Of a DNA stretch of 64,000 nucleotides, positions 39,369 to 47,585 are shown in pieces. Position 1 is the stretch's first letter; the number at the start of each line of letters is the position of its first letter. A program made the position numbers and the translations under genes. Below the pieces are notes generated by a model. The model was not told the origin of the DNA and ran no database searches. It was given only the letters and a program-made list of their open reading frames with translations. Origin of the DNA: Bin87 sp965261195 (GTDB lineage Bacteria; Chloroflexota; Dehalococcoidia; Lucifugimonadales; UBA3495); NCBI GenBank assembly GCA_965261195.1, contig OZ253455.1:3348001-3412000 (forward strand), in the 5' to 3' direction.

Positions 39369-40862
39369 CTACCGCGTTGACCACACCGCCAGGCTGCCGG
39401 CGCCAATGTCCAGCAACCCGCCTTCGTCGCCGGTTTCGGCGACATACACCCTGGAACCGCCGGCGCTGCTTCCGTTGCGGCGATTGGACAGGTATTGCTG
39501 AGTGCCGGCCACCACCAGACCGGCGCCGTCGGGAGCCCACGGCGAATGACTGCCGGCATACTGGTCGAAGAACGCCAGCATCAGGAAGGTTGCGCCGCTG
39601 GGTGAAAACCGCAAACCGCCGGCCGCCCCAGTGTTATCAACCTCGACCTCACCGGCGTCGTCGCTGTCGACGCTGCCATCGGCAACTCGCCATTCCATCG
39701 TCCGCTCTTCCGTGTTCAGCGCGACCCACGCCAGACGATTGCCCGACGGCTCCCAGAAAAACCCCAGCACCCAGTCATCTTCCCGGATGGTGCGAACCAC
39801 GCTGCCATCAACCGCCATCAGCCGCAACCTCTGGTACGCCGGCGAGCCATCGACCTGACGGTCGGCCACTGCCAGCGCCTGTCCGTCGGATGACCACAGG
39901 AACGCGCACGTGCCTTCAACCTCGGCCAGCCGCAGCGGGGCGTAATCGGGTTCGGCCGGCCGGCCCACCCACATCGCCTCTCCGTCGCCGCCCGGCGCCG
40001 ACCACGCCAACTGCGCGCCGTCCGGCGACCAGGCCGGGGTGCGGAACGATTGCGACCGACTGACCGTTTGCACCGTCAATTGCGTCAGAGCGTCATCAAT
40101 GTGCAGCACCGCAACGCCCTCACCACTGTGGACTGCCAGCGACCGGCTGTCCGGCGACCAGTCGAAATACAGCGGAGCTCCGCGTTGTACGGCCAACGGG
40201 GCCCGGGGCGACTGCTCGCCATCCGTTGGGTTGGCATCGGCGATGAACAGTGTCAACCCCTCGGGTGTTGCCGCCGTTATCCCCAGCCGACGACCGTCCG
40301 GAGACCACTGAATGTAGTGAGGCGTGCCGTCGGCGATGGTCAAAGGCGCGTTATTGACGAAAACCGGGCCGCCGACTCCGGTATCGGATTCCAGGGACTG
40401 AACGCTCATTTCGGTATCCCCGGACGAACTGCTGGCAACGAGGGAAACGGCGATGCGGCTGCCGTCCGGCGACCAGCTGGGCCAGCTGTACACACGGTCG
40501 CGGGGCAAGGGTTGCGCCAATATCCCGCCGCTCCGACTGCCGGCGTCGGCAACTTCTCCCACTGTCAGGGTGCGCCGGTCGGTTCCGTCGGGTTGAACCG
40601 TAACCAGCTGTCCGTCAGAATCGATGTACGCAATGCGGTTGATGGTCATGGAAGGGTCGGAATCGCCAGTTTCAGCCTCGCCGAGGTTACACGCCAGGAA
40701 CAATATCAGATACGCCACTGTGGCCAACGCCAAGAGTCGCCGCAACCAATGGGCCGGAATCCACCGCCCCAATCCCCACGTCGCCGGGGAAAGCCTTCGC
40801 GCGCGCATCGGCGCTACGGTATCACCCTGAGTCGTTTTTATCAATTGGACATCGGTGGGCAC
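39369..40862 (-). CDS. TolB-like PD40/WD40 beta-propeller lipoprotein-like protein
   Basis: A 497-residue protein. A hydrophobic N-terminal helix LLALATVAYLILFLACNLGE (about residues 43-62) ends in a Cys that could be lipidated. It is followed by at least five repeated blades with the (W)SPDG-type motif: PSWSPDGSRIAVSLV, IQWSPDGRRLGITA, FDWSPDSRSLAVHS and PAWSPDGAQLAWSA. SPWAPDGAGLVVAG comes near the end. Propellers of this kind are found in the periplasm or outside the membrane as binding scaffolds. It is upstream of the lipoprotein/MFS pair on the same strand but separated by 75 bases with a 22-base tandem repeat. Confidence 0.82.
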   Translation of the reverse strand: MPTDVQLIKTTQGDTVAPMRARRLSPATWGLGRWIPAHWLRRLLALATVAYLILFLACNLGEAETGDSDPSMTINRIAYIDSDGQLVTVQPDGTDRRTLTVGEVADAGSRSGGILAQPLPRDRVYSWPSWSPDGSRIAVSLVASSSSGDTEMSVQSLESDTGVGGPVFVNNAPLTIADGTPHYIQWSPDGRRLGITAATPEGLTLFIADANPTDGEQSPRAPLAVQRGAPLYFDWSPDSRSLAVHSGEGVAVLHIDDALTQLTVQTVSRSQSFRTPAWSPDGAQLAWSAPGGDGEAMWVGRPAEPDYAPLRLAEVEGTCAFLWSSDGQALAVADRQVDGSPAYQRLRLMAVDGSVVRTIREDDWVLGFFWEPSGNRLAWVALNTEERTMEWRVADGSVDSDDAGEVEVDNTGAAGGLRFSPSGATFLMLAFFDQYAGSHSPWAPDGAGLVVAGTQQYLSNRRNGSSAGGSRVYVAETGDEGGLLDIGAGSLAVWSTR

Positions 40863-40867
40863 CGGGC

Positions 40868-41125
40868 CTCGTGCGTACCCGCTTTGTCAAACCAACCACC
40901 CTACTGGTAACTGTTCACGTTTGAGGGGACGGAATAGGTTTGCAGAGGAAATTCGTGCTTGGCTGCCCCTCCGCAAGAGGCCGGATAGCCTGTAGGTCCC
41001 CTCAAGTCTGAACAGTTACCCCTACTGTCATTGCCAGGAGCGCCCAACTCCAACTGTCATTGCCATGCTGCGCTCGCAATGACAGATTAATCTGCGCTCG
41101 CAATGACAAAGTGGGTACGCGTGAG
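40868..41125. mobile_element. MITE of the second family, interrupted by a nested MITE
   Basis: The left end CTCGTGCGTACCCGCTTTGT and the right end, whose complement is CTCACGCGTACCCACTTTGT, match the ends of the 51250-51397 element. Flanks GGCACCGGGC (40858-40867) and GACACCGGGC (41126-41135) are a 10-base target duplication with one mismatch. Without the nested 113-base element and its 8-base duplication it is about 137 bases. Internal sequence has further inverted CAATGACA-type repeats. Confidence 0.72.
40907..41019. mobile_element. 113-base MITE related to the IS66-family element
   Basis: Begins GTAACTGTTCACGTTTGAGG and ends with the complement of GTAACTGTTCAGACTTGAGG. It is flanked by a perfect 8-base duplication CCCTACTG (40899-40906 and 41020-41027). 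The 5' GTAA ends and 8-base duplication are those of IS66 elements and match the ends of the intact copy at 61545-62996. It has no coding capacity and sits inside another MITE in the 374-base gap before cobQ; nothing else was recognised in that gap. Confidence 0.92.
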
Positions 41126-41236
41126 GACACCGGGCAATTCCGTCGAATACACGGGCGTCGTTTGTGGTTTAATGGCGGCGTGAACGCCCGCGTTTCGCGC
41201 GCCGGTCTCCGGAGGAATTTAGGGGAGGAATTTAGG

Positions 41237-42823
41237 TTGAGCATTGCTAACGATCAGGTATCGAACCGGCCGGAGCCGTTGGGGCGTGTGCTGATGGTGC
41301 AGGGTACTGCATCCCACGTGGGCAAAAGCGTGCTGGTGTCGGCGTTGTGCCGCATTTTGCGTCAGGACGGGCTGCGCGTTGCGCCGTTCAAGGCGCAAAA
41401 TATGTCCAACAACTCCTATGTAACCCCCGACGGTGGCGAGATAGGACGGGCGCAGGCAGTGCAGGCCGAGGCCGCGGGTGTTGACGCCAGGGTCGAAATG
41501 AACCCCGTACTGCTCAAGCCGGAAGCCGACAGCCACGCCCAGGTCGTATTGATGGGACGCCCGCTGACCTCGGCCCGCGCCCGCGATTACTTCGATTTGA
41601 AAGCCACCCTGTGGGCGTCGGTCGCCTCGTCGCTGGACACCCTCCGCAGCCAGTATGATGTGGTGGTGATTGAAGGCGCCGGCAGCCCGGCCGAAATCAA
41701 CCTGAAGGCTACCGAAATCGTAAATATGCGCGTCGCCCTGTACGCCGACGCTCCCGTGCTGCTGTGTGGGGACATTGACCGTGGCGGCGTGTTTGCCGCT
41801 CTGGTGGGCACACTCCAGTTGCTGGACCCGTCGGAACGGGATGCAGTCAAAGGATTCATCATCAACAAGTTTCGCGGCGACGTCTCCCTGCTGACCGATG
41901 GGTTGACCTGGCTGGAAGATTACACGGGCAAACCCGTGGTTGGCGTCGTCCACCACTTCCGCGACATCCACATACCGGAAGAAGATTCGGTTGCCCTGGA
42001 CATTGCGCCGCCGTCATCATCCGCCGCCGCCGTGCTGGATGTGGCGGTGGTGCAGGTGCCGCACATCTCCAACTTCGACGACTTCGACCCACTGGCCCGC
42101 GAGCCCGGGGTGTCGCTGCGCTACGTGCAGCACGGCGACCGCCTCGGCCGGCCCGACCTGGTGATTTTGCCCGGCAGCAAAACCACCATCCCCGATTTAC
42201 TGTGGATGCAGCAACAGGGCTTATCCCAGGCCGTGGCCAGCGCCCACGCGGACGGCGCATCGGTGTTGGGCATCTGCGGTGGCTACCAGATGCTTGGCCA
42301 AACGATTCTGGATCCCGACCGGGTGGAGTCTGCGGTGGGCGCCGCCGATGGCCTCGGTTTGCTACCCCTTATAACCACCTTCGCCGGCACCAAAGAAACC
42401 CACCGCGTGCGCGCCACTGTCCTCCCGGAGGCGGCTGACTCGGGCGGTCTGCTCGCCGGCTCCGCCGGGTTCGAGGTGGTTGGTTACGAAATCCACATGG
42501 GACGCACCGTCGGCGAGAACATCATCCCCGCCTTTGCAGTACAAGATCGTGCCGATGCTCCGGTAACCGCTGAATCGGCGTTGGACGGGGCCACCGACGC
42601 ATCCGGCCGTACATTGGGCACCTACATCCACGGGTTGTTCCACAACGCCGGCGTCCGTCAGGCGTTGTTGCATGAATTGGCCCGGCGCAAGGGGGTTACC
42701 CTGCCGGAGGGCGCCGATGTGGGTCGCGACCGCGAGTACGACCGCCTGGCCGATTGGGTTCGGGACAGTATTCAGATGGACTTGGTGTACCAGATGATGA
42801 ACTTGTCCCAAACCGTGGTCTAG
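41237..42823 (+). CDS. cobQ: Cobyric acid synthase
   Basis: ATP- and glutamine-dependent amidation of four side chains of adenosylcobyrinic acid diamide. The 528-residue product has the P-loop-like VQGTASHVGKSVLVSALCRI at the N-terminus, QNMSNNSYVTPDGGEIGRAQ, and a C-terminal class I glutamine amidotransferase domain with the Cys in SVLGICGGYQMLGQ and the His in GYEIHMG. The TTG at 41237 is preferred, being 8 bases after GGAGG; a longer frame to 41060 would be read out of the MITE. cobU and a PduX-like gene follow on the same strand. Confidence 0.95.
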   Translation: MSIANDQVSNRPEPLGRVLMVQGTASHVGKSVLVSALCRILRQDGLRVAPFKAQNMSNNSYVTPDGGEIGRAQAVQAEAAGVDARVEMNPVLLKPEADSHAQVVLMGRPLTSARARDYFDLKATLWASVASSLDTLRSQYDVVVIEGAGSPAEINLKATEIVNMRVALYADAPVLLCGDIDRGGVFAALVGTLQLLDPSERDAVKGFIINKFRGDVSLLTDGLTWLEDYTGKPVVGVVHHFRDIHIPEEDSVALDIAPPSSSAAAVLDVAVVQVPHISNFDDFDPLAREPGVSLRYVQHGDRLGRPDLVILPGSKTTIPDLLWMQQQGLSQAVASAHADGASVLGICGGYQMLGQTILDPDRVESAVGAADGLGLLPLITTFAGTKETHRVRATVLPEAADSGGLLAGSAGFEVVGYEIHMGRTVGENIIPAFAVQDRADAPVTAESALDGATDASGRTLGTYIHGLFHNAGVRQALLHELARRKGVTLPEGADVGRDREYDRLADWVRDSIQMDLVYQMMNLSQTVV

Positions 42824-42840
42824 GGCGGCGGTGACACTGG

Positions 42841-43410
42841 ATGAGCACCGTATCGCTAATATTGGGCGGCATCCGATCCGGCAAAAGCGCCTACGCCGAA
42901 CAGCTCACGGAACGAATCGCGCGAGGCCGGACGGTGCTGTATCTGGCCACCGGAGTCGCCGTCGATGACGAGATGGCCCAGCGGATTCGCCGGCACCAGG
43001 ATCGACGACCGGCGCATTGGCGAACGCTGGAAGTCCCGCTGAACCCCACCGGAGCGCTAGCAGCCCATTCGCCAGACGACGATAGCCCAACGACGTTGCT
43101 GCTGGATTCCCTGGACGGCTGGGTATCTAACCTGTTGCTGGAGCACGAATCAACGCCTCCGGCCGAGCTGGAAGCGCGTATCGTCGGCGCAGTGCAACGG
43201 TTCGCCGCCGTAGTTCGGGAGCTGAACATTGACTCTGTCATAGTTAGTAGCGAAATCGGCCACTCTCTGGTTGCCACCTCCTCGCTGGGCCGCCAATTTC
43301 AGGACTTGCTGGGCACGGTGAACCAGACGATGGCAGCGGCAGCGGACGAGGTAACGCTGGTGGTGGCCGGCATACCTGTAGCTGTGAAACGCGCGGCTGA
43401 CCCGCGTTAA
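42841..43410 (+). CDS. cobU: Adenosylcobinamide kinase / guanylyltransferase
   Basis: Phosphorylates adenosylcobinamide and transfers GMP to it, in nucleotide-loop assembly. 189 residues: P-loop LILGGIRSGKSAYAE (residues 6-20), RRHQDRRPAHWRTLEVP with the His that takes GMP, and LLLDSLDGWVSNLLLE (Walker B-like, Asp). It starts 17 bases after cobQ. cobS and cbiB are not in the window. Confidence 0.95.
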   Translation: MSTVSLILGGIRSGKSAYAEQLTERIARGRTVLYLATGVAVDDEMAQRIRRHQDRRPAHWRTLEVPLNPTGALAAHSPDDDSPTTLLLDSLDGWVSNLLLEHESTPPAELEARIVGAVQRFAAVVRELNIDSVIVSSEIGHSLVATSSLGRQFQDLLGTVNQTMAAAADEVTLVVAGIPVAVKRAADPR

Positions 43411-43419
43411 CTTTGCGCT

Positions 43420-44340
43420 ATGCTTGGCGATGTAATCGGAACGGCGACCGCGCTGGCCCCCGGCACCTGCGGCGAACTGGTGCAGGGGATGGCCAATGGT
43501 ATCGATTTTCTCGTAACTTGCCCTATCAACCAGTTTTCCCGCGTAACTGTAACCTTGCGTGTTGACCCGAAGTCAACCGCCGTTCATCTCGCAGCCGGCG
43601 GGGATAGTCTCTCCAAGACACGACAGGCGGTCGAAGCGATGCTCGGTGAAATCGAAACGCTCACAGGCATCGCCCATCTGTGCGCCGATGTTTCCGTGGC
43701 AAATCCCATCCCGGTAGGCAAAGGCATGGGCAGCAGCAGCGCCGACATCACCGCGGCAGTATCGGCCACCGCCGCTGCTGCCGGCGTCGCGGTGTCGCCC
43801 GAAGTCATCGCCCGCATCGCCCGGTCAGTGGAACCAACCGATGCCGTGATGTTTCCGGGTATCGCGCTCTTTGACCACCGCAATGGGCGCATCGCCGAAT
43901 CACTCGGCCCGCCTCCTCCGATGGAGGTAATTGTTGTTGACCGCGGCGGACAGATGGACACCCTGGAATTCAACCGGGTGGACCGAACCGCCCAGTGGCA
44001 AGCGGTAGCTGATCAGACGGATGCCGCCCTGGAGCTGGTGCGGGAGGGCATCGAGCGCAGCGACCCGGAGCTGGTGGGCCGTGGCGCAACCATCAGCGCC
44101 CGCGCCGGGCATCCCGACGGCGCCGGAGAATGGGTGGAACGCGCCGCAGAATTCGCCGCCAGTGTGGGCGCCGCCGGCATCAACGTGGCCCACAGCGGCA
44201 CCGTCATCGGCATCCTGCTCGACGCCCGCAAACGCCACAGCAAGCCCGTGTACCGCCGCGCGTTGGGCGCTTTTGCTGATGCGGAGAGTGTGCAGCATTT
44301 CCGGATCATCGGCGGGGGGGTGCGAGAGTGGGCGGGCTAG
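43420..44340 (+). CDS. pduX: GHMP kinase, L-threonine kinase PduX-like
   Basis: A 306-residue GHMP kinase. The nucleotide motif PIPVGKGMGSSSADITAAVS is seen, with TALAPGTCGELVQG at the start and FRIIGGGVRE-type C-terminal motif. PduX makes L-threonine O-3-phosphate for the aminopropanol arm of adenosylcobalamin, which agrees with the cobQ-cobU context (9 bases after cobU). Its 3' end overlaps the convergent PIN gene by 4 bases. Confidence 0.85.
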   Translation: MLGDVIGTATALAPGTCGELVQGMANGIDFLVTCPINQFSRVTVTLRVDPKSTAVHLAAGGDSLSKTRQAVEAMLGEIETLTGIAHLCADVSVANPIPVGKGMGSSSADITAAVSATAAAAGVAVSPEVIARIARSVEPTDAVMFPGIALFDHRNGRIAESLGPPPPMEVIVVDRGGQMDTLEFNRVDRTAQWQAVADQTDAALELVREGIERSDPELVGRGATISARAGHPDGAGEWVERAAEFAASVGAAGINVAHSGTVIGILLDARKRHSKPVYRRALGAFADAESVQHFRIIGGGVREWAG

Positions 44341-44741
44341 AACAGCTCCCGGAGCGCTTGTTCCGGCGTGATTGCCGGGATTGGCGATTGCGTGAAGTCC
44401 CGAATATTCCGGGTAATGATATGACCGACACCGCCGGCCTGCGCCGCCGCAACTTGCATCGCATCCTCAAAATCCCCCATCGGCAGCGACAGAGCGTAGC
44501 GGATGGACTCAGTGCCGGTTGGCACAACGGCGGCAAAGCTGGTAATGAAAACGACCAGCTCACGCGCACGGGCGTTGCCCAACGCTTGGGACACCAGGTA
44601 GTGAAAAGTGGCTATGGTGTGCCAAGCTACGAATGCACGCCCCGGGTCATTTACCAGGTGGCTAACCAGCTCCACGGCAGCTACTGAATTAGGGCGTCTG
44701 TCGAGTGCCACGTCGACGAGCACGTTCGTATCAATCAACAT
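44337..44741 (-). CDS. PIN-domain ribonuclease-like protein (VapC type)
   Basis: A 134-residue PIN domain: the N-terminal Asp in MLIDTNVLVDVALDRR, the middle acidic pair in MGDFEDAMQVAAA and the last Asp in IITRNIRDFTQSPIP. Such proteins are metal-dependent ribonucleases, often toxins. No antitoxin-like gene adjoins; instead its start overlaps by one base the stop of an OGG-like gene, so it appears to be the last gene of a repair operon. Confidence 0.85.
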   Translation of the reverse strand: MLIDTNVLVDVALDRRPNSVAAVELVSHLVNDPGRAFVAWHTIATFHYLVSQALGNARARELVVFITSFAAVVPTGTESIRYALSLPMGDFEDAMQVAAAQAGGVGHIITRNIRDFTQSPIPAITPEQALRELF

Positions 44742-45730
44742 TATGATAAATACTTGCGGGCCAAGTACTCGTAGCGGTGATCATACACTGGTTCAGTCTC
44801 GGATTTGCGGCGTTCAAGTTTGCCAACGTATAGCGCCTGTTCGCTATGCGCCCGGCGCCAGTGAAAGAGACACTGGCTAGCGTAACCCGCGTAATTGCCA
44901 AACGCTTGCCGCGCTCGTTTTGCAGCTTCCCACCGTTCCCGTTTGGTGGGGTCTGTTTGCTCTGGGGAACCCCATTCCGGGTAGGATTCGGTTATGGCGA
45001 CCCATACCCAGTCATCCAGAGGAAATGCCTCTAGTTTGTCCAGCGCAAAAAGAGCAATGCGATCGGCAATTATATCGTCTATACCGGGGCATTGCAGCAG
45101 CCGCCGCTTGACCGCAGCGTAGGGCTGCTGGCGCAGAGCATCCCAATCCGGCCCGGCGTCGCAAATCCATTGGGCGGCGGCAATGATACCGGGCGCGCAT
45201 TCTTGGCCCGGCTGTGTCGCCTGCAGCTTGTCCAGCGCCCCCTCGCGGTGGGTCAGCAATTGCTCAGCAATGGGGAAAGCGTAGCGGATATCGCCGGCTA
45301 GTTCTATTGATGGCCCGAAGTTGTTTGCTATGTTTGACACTATCCCAATGGTGTGGCCTATGCTGGTACGCGCCGCGCACAGCTGAGACACCAGACACTC
45401 ACACGGCTCTTGCCGCAAGATACGCAGCCCTGGATATTCTCGCATTATCGTAGCTACTTTGGGGTCGCGTCCGATGCTGGCATATATGCCGTCAATATCA
45501 TCGTCCAGCCGGAAATAGCGGCGCAGGCATTCGTCCGGGTCGTCCCCGTGTCCGGGCAGGCTGGCGGCCTCGTACTCAATGCCAGTGTCGGTTTGGCGGA
45601 GGTGAAACAGGTGCGGGCCGATTACGCCAGAAAACCAGCCGCCGCCAAACGGACGCCAGCGAAACGCCTGACCCATGGTGAGAGTTAGGGCCAGGTCAAA
45701 AGGGCCGGGGATGTGAAGTTGCTGTGTCAT
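44741..45730 (-). CDS. OGG1-like 8-oxoguanine glycosylase paralogue lacking the catalytic Lys
   Basis: A 329-residue protein with an OGG N-terminal domain (FDLALTLTMGQAFRWRPFGG) and a HhH-GPD region. Aligned with its two neighbours, the hairpin motif that reads GIGAKIAD or GVGYKIAN is GIDDIIAD here: the catalytic Lys (K249 of human OGG1) is Ile220 and the hairpin Gly is Asp. The proton-shuttling Asp is kept in FPLDDWV (Asp239). It may bind damage without cutting, or have lost function. It also has about 40 extra C-terminal residues. Last-but-one gene of the run. Confidence 0.82.
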   Translation of the reverse strand: MTQQLHIPGPFDLALTLTMGQAFRWRPFGGGWFSGVIGPHLFHLRQTDTGIEYEAASLPGHGDDPDECLRRYFRLDDDIDGIYASIGRDPKVATIMREYPGLRILRQEPCECLVSQLCAARTSIGHTIGIVSNIANNFGPSIELAGDIRYAFPIAEQLLTHREGALDKLQATQPGQECAPGIIAAAQWICDAGPDWDALRQQPYAAVKRRLLQCPGIDDIIADRIALFALDKLEAFPLDDWVWVAITESYPEWGSPEQTDPTKRERWEAAKRARQAFGNYAGYASQCLFHWRRAHSEQALYVGKLERRKSETEPVYDHRYEYLARKYLS

Positions 45731-45754
45731 TTCATTTGCCCCCGTCTGCCGAGT

Positions 45755-46666
45755 TCACTTATTCGGCGCTATCCCGTGAAATAGGTATTGGCCGGCATAG
45801 CCAGCGTGAGGGCCAAATTTCTGGAGCGTCCATACAATCATTGCATCGTGGTCTTTTTTGGAAGGGTTGGCAGGGTTCTGTGGCATCGGAAAATCTGTGT
45901 ACCACGTTTCCATCGCTTTCTTTACCCAAACGTCAAGAGGGAATGCTTGTAGCTGTTCCAGAGACATCATGGCAACGCAGTTAGCTATTTTATAGCCAAC
46001 GCCTTTGATTGCCTTCAACTCCTGGATGACCGCATCGTAAGGTTGGCTAGCAAGAACATACCAATTCAGGCGGCCACTGACAACCCGTTGTGCTGCGGTA
46101 ACTATCGCATTAGATTGCCGTTCGGGGAATCTGAGCTTTGGCTGCAATTCGTGGCGCAGCCATCTGCCGGCACGTATTAGCAGCGATGGTTCAGGGAAAG
46201 CATGGCGTGTTTCGCCAGCCAGTTCAATTTTATGGCCCCACTTTTTTGCTATTGCTTCTACAATATCGCAAGTCCGTGAGATTGGCGTGCCAGGGGTACA
46301 GATGAATGATACCAGGCACTCCCACGGCTCTTGCCGCAAAACCCGCATCCCCGGATACTGGCGAACCAGCCCAGCCACTACTGGGTCATGGCTAATGTCA
46401 TCGTAGATGGCTGTAACGTCGTCGTCCTCCCGAAAGTACCGGCGCAACAATTGGTCATCTGCATCGGTAGCATCTCGCTCACCGTCCGCACCGCCCACCC
46501 GGTACTCAACATTGCCGTTGATATGCCTTTGCCGAATGTGAAACAGATTCTCGCCGAGCACCCCGGAGAGCCACCCATCGCCCACCCGCCGCCAGCGAAA
46601 CGCCTGCCCCATCGTCAAACTCAGTTCCAAGTCAAAAGGCTGCGTAATTGCAAGTTCCCGCGTCAT
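45755..46666 (-). CDS. OGG1-like 8-oxoguanine DNA glycosylase/lyase, second paralogue
   Basis: 303 residues: OGG N-terminal domain (FDLELSLTMGQAFRWRRVGD), damage-recognition segment LRQEPWECLVSFICTPGTP, and HhH-GPD with Lys226 in KGVGYKIANCVAM and Asp245 in FPLDVWVKKA, so both catalytic residues are present. The start at 46666 is picked because GGAGG stands 8 bases before it. It would excise 8-oxoG opposite C and nick by beta-elimination. Confidence 0.88.
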   Translation of the reverse strand: MTRELAITQPFDLELSLTMGQAFRWRRVGDGWLSGVLGENLFHIRQRHINGNVEYRVGGADGERDATDADDQLLRRYFREDDDVTAIYDDISHDPVVAGLVRQYPGMRVLRQEPWECLVSFICTPGTPISRTCDIVEAIAKKWGHKIELAGETRHAFPEPSLLIRAGRWLRHELQPKLRFPERQSNAIVTAAQRVVSGRLNWYVLASQPYDAVIQELKAIKGVGYKIANCVAMMSLEQLQAFPLDVWVKKAMETWYTDFPMPQNPANPSKKDHDAMIVWTLQKFGPHAGYAGQYLFHGIAPNK

Positions 46667-46724
46667 CTCGATGCCTCCGGCTGCCGCATCCCGCTTATCC
46701 GGTCCATCCATGCAAAATAATATC

Positions 46725-47585
46725 CTACCTGCCTTCCTGCCGCCGTCCGTGAAACAAATATTGCTGCGAATACCCGGCGTACTTGCCGAAGTAGCCCTGG
46801 GCCCATTCCACCATTGCTTTGTCGGGCGGTTTCTTCTGCATCGGGAAATACCACTCGGCCAGCGCGCGCCGCACCCACACGTCCACCGGGAACGCTTCCA
46901 GTTTTTCCAGGGCAAATACGGCGATGCAGTCAGCGATCTTGGCTCCGATGCCGCGACATTCCATCAACCGGCCCTTCGTTTCGCCGTAGGGCAATCGGAT
47001 TAATTCGTCCAAATCCAGGGCCCCGGCCCGCACCATGTTGGCGGCGGCGATGACATACGGTGCGCGAAACCCCAGCCCCAACTCCCGGAGAAACCCCTCG
47101 CCAGCCTGCGCCAACTGGTCCGGTGAGGGGAACGTGTGGCGCACTTCACCCGCCAGCTTGACCGGTGCGCCCAGACTACCCGCCATCGCTTCCATGTTCT
47201 GATGGATGCGCGGGATGTTGGAGGTGGCGGAGCAGATGAACGCTACCGTGCATTCCCACGGTTCTTGACGCAGGATACGCAGGCCCGGATACCGCACCAC
47301 CATCTGCTCTACCCGGCGGTCGCGGCAAATGTCGGCGTAGATGGCCCTGATGTCATCGTCCAGGCGGAAATACGAATGCAGTAGGCTGTTGATGCCGGCG
47401 TCGGACTCCCGCCCGTTCGCTCCGGCAACCTTATATTCTACTCCCGCGCCGTTCTGACGGATGTGAACCAGTTGCTCGCCTAGGACGCCGGAATACCAAC
47501 CGTCGCCCAGCTTTTTCCAGCGGTGCGCTTGCCCGCTTTCCAGGCTGCCCGCCAGATCGAAGGGCTGGCTAATGTCGAGCCGCAC
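46725..47585 (-). CDS. OGG1-like 8-oxoguanine DNA glycosylase/lyase, third paralogue
   Basis: 286 residues with the same layout: FDLAGSLESGQAHRWKKLGD, LRQEPWECTVAFICSATSNI, then Lys216 in RGIGAKIADCIAV and Asp235 in FPVDVWVRRA. The start is GTG, inside the 3' end of the DinG-like gene (17-base overlap), so it is translationally coupled to it. Of the three it is closest in form to a canonical OGG1. Confidence 0.88.
   Translation of the reverse strand: MRLDISQPFDLAGSLESGQAHRWKKLGDGWYSGVLGEQLVHIRQNGAGVEYKVAGANGRESDAGINSLLHSYFRLDDDIRAIYADICRDRRVEQMVVRYPGLRILRQEPWECTVAFICSATSNIPRIHQNMEAMAGSLGAPVKLAGEVRHTFPSPDQLAQAGEGFLRELGLGFRAPYVIAAANMVRAGALDLDELIRLPYGETKGRLMECRGIGAKIADCIAVFALEKLEAFPVDVWVRRALAEWYFPMQKKPPDKAMVEWAQGYFGKYAGYSQQYLFHGRRQEGR

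Noticed and set aside
41020..41236. Possible cobalamin riboswitch before cobQ
   Set aside because: The region is explained by MITE ends and a short native stretch; no B12-box (GCCACTG-like) was found in proper context.
44337..44741. PIN protein as half of a VapBC module
   Set aside because: No small antitoxin-like ORF with a ribosome-binding site lies next to it; its start overlaps the glycosylase gene instead.
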